Below, in pieces: positions 55,717 to 64,000 of a stretch of DNA of 64,000 bases. The number at the start of each line of letters is the position of its first letter. Positions within the stretch are counted from its first letter, which is position 1. The position numbers were made by a program, and so were the translations under genes. The notes beneath the pieces are model-generated. The model made no database searches and was not told where the DNA came from. It was given only the letters and a program-made list of their open reading frames with translations. The stretch comes from Tetrapyrgos nigripes (lineage: Eukaryota; Basidiomycota; Agaricomycetes; Agaricales; Campanellaceae): NCBI GenBank assembly GCA_013368315.1, contig JAACJM010000082.1, positions 62,001-126,000 of the forward strand, written 5' to 3'.

Positions 55717-56888
55717 TGCCTCTGCTGCTCATCACTCAAGGAGGATTAGCCACAACACGGGCTGATGCCCAAATACATTCTGCAGATTGAGTAGCACTAA
55801 ATACAGATGTACTGACTATGTGTTTAAAGTACATAAGAATAGTGGGAGAGGAGGGTGGGTGCCAAAAAAAGCGTCCTACTGGCTGGATCTACAAGAGAGA
55901 TCCAAAGGGGAGTGTTAGTACAGCTGTAGAGCGATGTAACTGCGTTGATAACGCACTGGGAGCGAGATATCCAACCCACAAACACACTAGGACAGAGTAG
56001 TGAAGTGTGTGGCTGATATCTGTACGCTCTAGGAGTGTTAGCAACGCTTAAACAGACTGTAGAAGCGAAGCTTACCAGCTACAGTGTACACAGAGTGAGC
56101 TACAAGGGAGCTGTGCACTGTACTGTGACTGCAGACTGGAGTGGCAGTGGTTAGAACAGTCTAAACCACCAAAAAGCGCAATAGATGTTCTCACCAAACT
56201 TGCTTTCTTGTGGGGAAGAGGTAGGAGATGAAGAGAGAAAGCAAGCAGCAATCAGATCATCAAAACTTTGCCCATCAACAGGCCTCTGCTCACACATGTG
56301 GCACCTGCTGATGGGTGAGATCTAGCCTGGACCAGGGCAGACTGGGTCACAGGAAGCGCAGGAAGCGGAGAGAATGCACCAGATGCAGTCTGGACACTTG
56401 GATATAAAAGGTATGTGAAAGGGAAAGCAGAATGGAGTAAAGTCATGAAAGGAGATAACTGATCAAAAGAGATCTGTAACTTAAAGTGAACATTGCGAAG
56501 GCAGATATTAACCGATTTGGCCAAACATGAAAGAGGAGATAGATAATAACGTACGAAAGGCTTTGTAGAAGTAGTAGGTCAAACGGGTAAGTATAGCGAT
56601 CGCAATGCACAAGTGTACACTAAAAGTCTCAACTCAAAGAGTTAGAACTTTTAAGAAAACATGTATGTAGATGCACCATATGGAGGTGTATGGACCCCCA
56701 GCGCTGTTGAAGGGTTGGGGGCAATGTAAACAATGCTATTTGAACAGGAGAAGCGTATGATACAAGTAGGAAATGAACAGTGAAGAAATCAAGGATGAAG
56801 TGCAATTTGGCAGAAGGAGAACATTAGCAATAACTTGGTGGTCTCCAAGTCATTGCTAGTTATCTGGCTGTATGCAGAGGCCTTCAAA
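55717..56888. repeat. Dispersed repeat X, copy 2
   Basis: Second near-identical copy of 51081-52275 in the same orientation. The main differences are a 22-bp deletion near 56312 (CTGATG microhomology at the break) and a shortened palindrome (AGCAATAACTTGGTGGTC). After the repeat the text CTTGGAATC(C)GCATTCATGTCGA is shared with copy 1. Confidence 0.8.
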
Positions 56889-57545
56889 AATGCTCCCTAC
56901 CCTTGGAATCCGCATTCATGTCGATCATATCCTGTTTTAAAATGCCAACATTGCCACTAACAAAGCCAGCCCATCCCACTGCCCAAATTTCTTCCTTTTT
57001 CTACTTTCCACATACTTCAAGATACTCACTACTTCACTCCTGTGTATATCTCATGTCAGCTCTTTTGGCTTTGCAAAAACATTGATTTTTGATATATGCT
57101 CCTTACTGGCACTCAAGTCACACACTTTACCTTCCACATTTTCTGTTTCATCTCTGGTATATCTAATCTCAATGTCCACATTCCCTCTCAGTTTCCTGTC
57201 TTCTATCAACCATCACCCTTCAACTACCAGTTCTCACAACTCCCTCTCTCGAACATGTCTTGCCTCATTTCTCCATTCCTTGACCCTGACTTATTTCAGT
57301 GATAGTGTCACAGTGTGACTCTAATGCTCCTCAGGATACCCATAGATAACCCAACCCTGATTTCTAGTGTCACTATGTGACATGGTGACACAGCTGATTC
57401 TCACTCCAGTCACATCCTTCTCCTGTCCCATTCAGTGGCATCTCTGAGTGCTCATTTCCAGGAATGTAGGCTGCCCTTAATAACATTGAACGAGTAAGTT
57501 TCTTTTCCCAGTGTTCTCCCTCCTTCTTTCTTCTTCCTTGTCACT
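56889..57545. other. No gene recognised; GTGTCAC/GTGACAC cluster
   Basis: Around 57300-57400 the motif GTGTCAC, GTGACA or GTGACAC occurs several times, including AGTGTCACTATGTGACA. Otherwise only short ORFs. Confidence 0.35.
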
Positions 57546-58164
57546 CATCTTCATCAATATGTCCCTCTTTTTGCTCAATTTCAGCAGTTTCAACAATTCT
57601 TGAATGCTCAGAACACTTCCTTGTCTATTCCACTTAATCTATCTCAGCCTAACATTCTTCTCCAATTCAATATACCTGCTCATTCTCAAGCATCATCTCT
57701 TCCTCTGTCCTCTGGCACTCCTCCATCTCAACCTCTGTCTTCCTCATCTACATCTCAGCCACCTCCTTCAACCACACCAATCTTTCAGTCTCAGGAATTT
57801 GATTGGACACCCTTCTCCCAATACTCCTTCTATCACTCCAATGAGAGATGGTGGTTTCAGAAATCTCATACTCCAAGTTCACACTAACAGAATGGAAGAA
57901 GCTGCTTGTCACCAAAATCCTCAGCGAGCTCTGCTAGCTAGATTGCCTGCCATGTCCTCTGGGCGAGAAGGAGGCAGAGGAGGGACTAGAGCAGCAGTGC
58001 CTTCTAAGAGAGGAAGAGGAGCCAGAACAGGAACAGCAGAGAATCATCCTGGACTGTATGATCATTTAGCACTACAGGATGAAGGTGAGAAAGGCACTAT
58101 GGCTATAGCTTTTGTTGGAGAGGTAGGTCTGTGTGGGAGAAGAGAAGGGCAGGCTGTATGTTGA
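57546..58164 (+). other. Hypothetical open stretch, Ser/Pro-rich then Gly/Arg-rich
   Basis: Two overlapping open frames: 57600-57887 (SSLPLSSGTPPSQPLSSSS) and the frame ending at 58164 (SSGREGGRGGTRAAVPSKRG). The Gln/Pro/Ser then RGG-like composition looks protein-like, but no family is recognised and no start or splice pattern is secure. It may be a transposon-derived scrap. Confidence 0.25.
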
Positions 58165-60357
58165 TGAGTCCTCTATCTGTAGTGATATCACCCTACCTTT
58201 CCAGTCACCCTCTGTCCTCTCCTCTTCCACTTACTTACCATTAACCTACTTATCATGATGTTCATACTTTTTAAGTCTCACTCTTCAATATGCCCAGGAG
58301 AGTCACTGTTCCAGAATTCCCTGTTATTGGCCATCCTTCTTTTCATGAGAAATTGTCTCAGATGATCTGCCAGATCATTAGTGGTTTTTTTACCCTATGT
58401 GTCTGTTTAGCATAATTCATTGGCTGTATAAATTCATAGAAGCCCATCTAACTATCTAACTATGCAAATCTAACTAACAAATCTAACTAACGAGCAGCAA
58501 TCCAAGCATCCATGTACTTGTTCACTGGCCTCAATCTTGATGAGTCATTGACAGCACAAACACTATTGAGAATTGTCCAGGGGGGTCCCCTGGATATTTG
58601 TTGGTCAAAGGGCCCAGAGGACAAATTTAATGTGGGAATGGCTGAGAATGTGGCCAATGACTTTCCAGAACTCAACCAAGTAAGCTCAACTACTCTTGCA
58701 ATTGAGCAACCAAGCAGGCCAAAAGGAAAAGCTGAGTCATTGCTTTTGTCTCATCCTCAATGTCTTTACATGCTTTAGTCATTTTCCCAGTCTCACCATG
58801 CTGGTAAGTTCGTTCAACTCTGGACTTTGTACATCAGTATATACTCTGGATTCTGGACATCAGTACATACTCTCAAATGTGTACTTCTAATTCAGACTGA
58901 ATGTCAGGGTGGCTTCCACGCCCTCTGCCTTTGAGCTCTCCATCCCATTGTATTCTCTCTTTCATGGCCTTGCTTCACCATGTCAACATTGTGGCATATC
59001 TCCAATCAATCTATATGACTTCTTCATTCCTCTGTTCATGCTGTAACCACCTAACCCAAGGCCTTCAAGATTGGCCTCATGACTAAGGGAATGGGCTAGG
59101 AAATGCCTGAGTGAACAATTCAAGTCAAGTTATGCACATTTGAGGATAGCCAGTGAGTCAGTCTGCTGCTTCTTGTTTCCTCATACACTGATTGGACATC
59201 CTAGAGTGCAGCTCTTTGAGCTCACAAATGTCATTGACCATCTTACATGAAGTCAAGGTTGTCTTGGCATCCCTGAAGAAGTTAGATTGTCAATATGGCC
59301 CTTGAGTAGTCTTAGTTGTAGCTTTATTGTACTTTTATTCAGAAAAAGGGTCAGACTGCCAGGGAACGTATGTCTGTCAGCCAATCAAACTAGGCCAGCT
59401 CACAATTGAAAGAATTATGCCCCTCAACTTCAATTCATCTGAGCACAGAATAATAACTGTGATACAAAGATATACATATGTAAAATGTGCAGAGACAACT
59501 CAGCTAAAGGGTATCAGACTCAAAATGAAGATTAGACATTGTCAAACACAATGACTAACTCTGGGGGCCTGTCTTACAGTGGTTCCTGAATATAATGAGA
59601 CTCACTGCAGAATTTTTTTTGCAACAGTGTAACATGTAACACATACAGGTACCTTATTTAGTAATCCATGCTGGACATAGGTAGCCAGTGTTGACATGGG
59701 ATAATGTTGCTTTCCTTGTCTGTCACTCAATGCAATGCATATAAATTCATCATATTATCATTTATAACTATACAGGATGTTCGCTATAGAGCACAACCAG
59801 CAACAAGGGGATACATGAGCTAGCTAACTAACTAATTAAATAAGTGACTTACAAGTGGTAAAGTTGTTGCCTGTACAAGAGAATGAGGTGAGCTTGTAAG
59901 TAATAGATTGATAGTAGACCACATACAACATCCAGAACATTGTATCTGGATTCTGAATCTCATCAACACTGTAAGATGAATCATTCATGAGCCAGTACAG
60001 TCAGTGCATAACATGAACCATAACTTGCATAGATTGCAAAGTTCTGTAATACCATCAGCACCATTGAAAACAGGTGGGGAGACATACTGTAGAGAATCAT
60101 CTAGAGGGGTCTTTGTGGCATGCAAAGTTGAAGATGAGATATTGGTAGCAGGAGCATGAGCAGCAGTGTCAGTGAGAACCATCAGTCTTGATAAGGTACA
60201 ACTCACCTAGGATCAGATCTGTAGCATGGTTAGACATGTAGTTTAGGACATGAATCATGAGGTAACATACCTCTCTGATGAAATGTCCTGGCTTTCTGTC
60301 AGTGGTTGAAACAACATGCTAGTGATGAGTTGAGATCAAACAGGACCTAAAAGAAAG
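58165..60357. other. Repeat-derived DNA, no recognised gene
   Basis: A short plus-strand ORF (58512-58778; LDICWSKGPEDKFNVGMAEN) is the only protein-like text. No element ends were found. Confidence 0.35.
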
Positions 60358-60850
60358 ATTGTCCAAACCCACAAAGGATTATAGCTGGGAGCTGGATGGC
60401 ACCAACAGGGAGATGTTAGCTATTGTAGAGGCATTGAAGGACTGAAGACACTACTTGGAGGGGACACCAGAAGGGTTTGAAATTGTCACAGATCATTCAA
60501 ACTTGGAGTTCTGGCAAACAGCTCAGGACCTTAGTTGAGGACAAGTGCAGTGGGCCCTTTGGCTCTCTTGTTTCAACTTCCAATTGGTTCATTGAGGAGG
60601 GAAATCCAACACACAAGCAGATGCACTCTAATGCATGTCAGAACACCAAGTAGCTGACAAAGAGGACAACATACAACAAACAGTCCTTAAACCAGCTCAT
60701 TTTGTGACCATAGCAGCTGTTGAATAGTATTGAAAAACCTGCTGGAGGAGAGGTCCTCATACATAAAGGATCCGAAAGAGAAGCAGAGGTATTGAAGGGA
60801 CTTGGAGAGTTGAAGGTCACCATGATTATCCTCCAGAAACTCCCAGAGTT
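60358..60850 (+). pseudogene. Old Gypsy RNase H relic R2
   Basis: Readable as YSWELDGTNREMLAIVEALK, HYLEGTPEGFEIVTDHSNLE, FWQTAQDLS, VQWALWLSCFNFQLVH and SNTQADAL, followed by VADKEDNIQQTVLKPAHFVT. This is the RNase H region and its junction with integrase, close to E3 in sequence. In-frame TGA stops stand where Arg or Trp is expected (after AQDLS, after LVH, after ALKD). Both flanks of the parent element are lost. Confidence 0.75.
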
Positions 60851-61260
60851 ATACTCTTACATGACAACCAGTGGCAGCAGCACTGATGCCAATAAAAAGG
60901 ACAAGGGAAAGTAGCAGCCACGTCATGGACAGTGTGCTGGAAAATGGGTCAGAGCCAAGCAGCAGCAAGCTCATCAGGTGCAAGGAGACATCTCTCCTAT
61001 GGTCCATCAGACCATTGTTGTTGACAAGCCTAGCACCAAGGATGTATATCTTCCATTTTTTGTGGAATCTGAAAAGAAACTCAATGCATTCTTTCCTGCT
61101 ATTAAACAGGCTTTGAATCTGGCCAGTGACATCAGCATCAAGCCCACTAGGAAGTGTGTCTCCATACTTGAAGATGTTGTCATGGCTGATCTCAAGCCAT
61201 CTACCCTTGGAATCCACATTCATGTTGATCAACACTTCCAGAGGGACTAGTGAGCATCTC
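60851..61260 (+). other. Hypothetical open frame recurring as fragments
   Basis: The plus ORF 60978-61250 reads DVYLPFFVESEKKLNAFFPA, ISIKPTRKCVSILEDVVMAD and STLGIHIHVDQHFQ. Its CTTGGAATCCACATTCATGT block is also found just after both long copies of repeat X (near 52276 and 56901). It therefore belongs to an unidentified repeated sequence. Confidence 0.35.
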
Positions 61261-62270
61261 CTCTAAGTGACATGTCCTTTGAGGTAATCAATGGTGGCTT
61301 GGTTGTTGTGATCAGCAGTGTTAGCAGAAGAAGATCCTGAGCCTGATGTCTTAGTCATCAGTGTGTCTCCATTGTCATCATTCTTTTTCTTCTTAAACCT
61401 CCTCATCACCTCAACCCCTTCTTCACTTCACCTTCCTTCTCAGCATCTCACTTTCTCTTCTCCCTGCTTCCTCTGCTGCATGCTTCTCTCCCAGAACCTC
61501 AAATGATTCAACAAAACCCCTTGAATCCATTCCATGTTGGCACTAGTCAAACCCAATGAAGTAAGGTTGAGGGAGTTGGACTGGGTAGTGGCTAGAAGAG
61601 GTGGCATAATGTCATTGAGGGAAACCTGTTCACCTGGGGCAACAACGGCATTGCTGTTTGCACTAGTGGTAGTGAGTCTAGTGCCACCTTGAGAATTTCA
61701 GGCCTCAGTGAAGTTTGAGTATGAGAGAGGAGTAGCATGGGGTTCCTTACAGAGTTCACCATGTAGATACACATTGTGAGCAACATATAGCTCAACCATG
61801 TCATGAGGAACTTGGTTAAGGTTACTGTCTGGCCTGGCAATAACGATGTAGGAAGGACAATGGTAGATGTTTAGTGGACATCAAAAAGAAATAAGTAACT
61901 GTATAGTTGTAGCTGCAAGTAGTATAAAAGGACCAGATATTACATACTGTAGAGTATTGGATCTCGCTAGCAATAGTAGATAATGTGAAACACATGAAAC
62001 ATGGACTAAAGCTTCTAAACAACTCTCTATGAGTATAAACATTGTGTTGGAGATAATAGAGTTTAAATTGAACATTTTGTCGTTATAACTGTGATCTTTG
62101 TGTTAGTTAACCTTCTGGTCTATTAAGTGTTTGATTTGGGACTTGTTGATCTCCTTGGTGTTAAACTTGTGTTTATTGTGTCACGTGCTAGGTGCTAATC
62201 AAAAGTACTTATAGTACAAGTAAACTGGGAGTTTGAGTACTCTGACTACTCAGAACACTCGTCTCATTTA
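61261..62270. other. Probable LTR or leader of an older Gypsy element
   Basis: No gene. Near 62180 TCACGTGCTAGGTGCTA faces a later CCTAGCACCTA (62309), an inverted pair that may lie in an LTR or leader upstream of the next gag frame. Boundaries could not be set. Confidence 0.3.
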
Positions 62271-62279
62271 CATTTGTAT

Positions 62280-63038
62280 ACAGTTTTGTGTTTGGGTGTA
62301 GTTCCTAGCACCTATTATACTGGAGCTGGGCACTGTGAGGGTGTTCCATTTCTCAGTTTAACTTACTACTATAAGCACACTCGAGCTAATGCTCACAATC
62401 AAAAGCTGTCAGAGCTCAGAGGTCTCGAAAAAGACAATCAGTTACTCTGTGCAAGCAAATACTGGAAGCCTGATACAGATCCTTCCAGTAGAAAACCTCC
62501 TAAGCAGAACAATGTTCAAGTTTCATCATCAGCATCTAGTTTTGCTAGGCTGATTGAATCAAACACGTCTCCTGTTTACAATCCATACCCTACAAAACCT
62601 CCAGCAAGAGAAAAGACAAGAGAATTGACCAGAAAGGCAGCTGGAAAGAAGCCAAAGGACAAACCCCAGAGACCTAGTTTAACGGGAACAGTTGGACCTT
62701 TGGAAACTGCTAGCTACCTTCAAGAAACTCTTTCCCCTCTCTCACCACTAGACGAAATCTATTTAGAGAATTTCTACACACCACCGACGAATATAGATAC
62801 AATGGTGGAAGATACAAGAGTACAGACTAGCATACCTGGTCTAAAAGTGTCACCTGCAGTGTTGAGATCAATGCAGAAGGACAAACTATCAAAACCCAAA
62901 AAGACGGTGCCTTCCTTTGACAAAGAAGAGCCAGAATTGCTCAAAAGGTACTTTGTTGAGTTGGAGAGTCTTTTTGAAGACAACGACATCAATCTTGATG
63001 AAGCAAAGATCCTCCTAGCAATGAAGTACATGGAGTAT
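62280..63038 (+). pseudogene. Gag-like N-terminal part, cut by an LTR
   Basis: Open frame with KPPAREKTRELTRKAAGKKP, SYLQETLSPLSPLDEIYLEN, then VPSFDKEEPELLKRYFVELE and LFEDNDINLDEAKILLAMKY. This is the usual start of Gypsy Gag proteins in basidiomycetes (basic linker, then 'P.F....PE.L..YF.ELE'). It ends after KYMEY, where a new LTR (63039) interrupts it. The frame upstream of about 62400 probably lies in the leader or LTR. Confidence 0.6.
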
Positions 63039-63470
63039 TGTAGTACCATGTTTTTGGTACTAAATAAGTTTCCCTACTCATGACCTTAACGCAACGCGTC
63101 TGTTTTGCATAATCGTCATTGGTTCGTGTTCCGATATTTAGTTCTTATTTTACTTATTACATTTTGGATCATATCTTACATATTTTCTTTTCTTATGCGT
63201 TTCTTCTTCTTACATGTTTCTACACCTTTTCTTCATACAAGTTTTATTTTACATCCTTAGTTTCACTATGAATTTGTTACTTAGTTATCATATCTACTTG
63301 CCTCGCACTTGGCATTATGTAGAGTATAAATACTACAGTACTTACTACAATAAAGTCAGTTTACCCAGTAACTCAAAGTCTCAGTCCATCTCCAAGTTCT
63401 ACAGCCTTATCTTTTCGCCTTAACTGTCCTCCAGTCCACTCCGTCGATTCCCAGTTAAAGTCTGGAATTT
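63039..63470 (+). mobile_element. Probable 5' LTR of element E4 (right end uncertain)
   Basis: It begins TGTAGTACCATG exactly where the host gag frame breaks. TAGTACCA and TGGTACTA form an inverted pair at its start. A TATA-like GAGTATAAATAC (63322) and AATAAAG (63349) follow, as in an LTR. The 3' end of the LTR, the target duplication and most of the element lie outside or could not be fixed. Confidence 0.5.
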
Positions 63471-63709
63471 CGTGAAGTCTTCAGTATCGCATTTAGCCCT
63501 AGCGTCCAGCCACTTACCATTTTATCAGCCACATTTCCCTCAGATCTTCATATTTACCTCTCCCTCGACACTCGGGATTCTCTGGCTTTATCTCAGGCCT
63601 TTGAGCGTCTCGAGCAGCTTTAATTAGCTGCAGATCATTTGTGAGGTTCCAAACTTGAAGATTTCTCCTTCTACAGCCACACCCGTCGTTCTCCGCCTTC
63701 ATCGTCACC

Positions 63710-64000
63710 ATGAGTGGTCATAACACTCCCACTCGTCACAACTCCACTTCTGGCACTACTGCCAACCCTTCCCAATTGAATTCTTCCACTTCCCAACCTT
63801 CCAATCAGTCCAGTATCACCTCTTCCAGCTCTATCCCTCAGCCTACTTGTTCAACACCTCCTATCGTCCCTGCCACTGGTCCTACTAGTCGTAACTTCCT
63901 ATCGCTTCCTCCTAAAGGACATCGCGAAGCTCCTTTGAAGTTTAAAGGAGATTATAGGAAGACATGCACCTTTGTAGCCCATCTCGAACAACTCTTCATC
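63710..64000 (+). CDS. E4 gag, 5' part (runs off the window)
   Basis: An uninterrupted frame of 97 codons starts at ATG 63710 (CACCATGAG context) and reaches the window edge. A Ser/Thr/Pro/Asn-rich N-terminus (MSGHNTPTRHNSTSGTT) is followed by FLSLPPKGHREAPLKFKGDY and TCTFVAHLEQLFI, the start of a retrotransposon Gag core. It is the first gag frame in this window without a break over its visible length, so E4 may be the youngest element. Confidence 0.7.
   Translation, partial: MSGHNTPTRHNSTSGTTANPSQLNSSTSQPSNQSSITSSSSIPQPTCSTPPIVPATGPTSRNFLSLPPKGHREAPLKFKGDYRKTCTFVAHLEQLFI

Noticed and set aside
1..64000. tRNA or rRNA genes
   Set aside because: I looked for cloverleaf-like blocks and rRNA landmarks while reading and found none I could support; a covariance-model scan was not possible.

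Overview
The window reads as nuclear DNA of a filamentous basidiomycete, most likely an agaricomycete. The evidence is the 50-95 bp GT-AG introns in the housekeeping genes, tightly packed genes with short shared promoters, chromodomain Ty3/Gypsy elements, and Tnp2-type and MULE-like transposase relics. The species cannot be named from sequence alone. Bases 1-10232 are an ordinary gene-dense segment: ADE2 (cut by the window start), RSA3, a mitochondrial short/branched-chain acyl-CoA dehydrogenase, a BIG1/VOA1-type ER membrane protein, a PDK/BCKDK-family mitochondrial kinase and a very long PEX3. Their introns were placed by reading frame and splice sites. Bases 10233 to 64000 are almost entirely transposon and repeat DNA. 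They hold three full-length Ty3/Gypsy elements of chromodomain type: E1 (17918-25663, minus), E2 (27075-34636, plus) and E3 (36377-43227, plus). A fourth begins at the right edge. There are three solo LTRs with exact 5-bp target duplications, an older Gypsy relic into which E3 and one solo LTR inserted, a MULE-like relic, a Tnp2-type relic, two minisatellite families and a dispersed 1.2-kb repeat. E1 and E2 are one family, lie head to head about 1.4 kb apart, and each sits inside a different minisatellite. The main discovery candidate is a third ORF, after the integrase/chromodomain, that is present in E1, E2 and the clearly different E3. Its Cys/His spacing is conserved, it starts about 155 bp after pol, and its stop codon touches the polypurine tract in all three elements. 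It is intact in E1 although gag and pol there carry several stops. The elements also share a cysteine motif upstream of gag and a T-run at the gag stop that puts pol in the -1 frame. Many inactivating stops are CGA-to-TGA changes, a CpG-decay signature.
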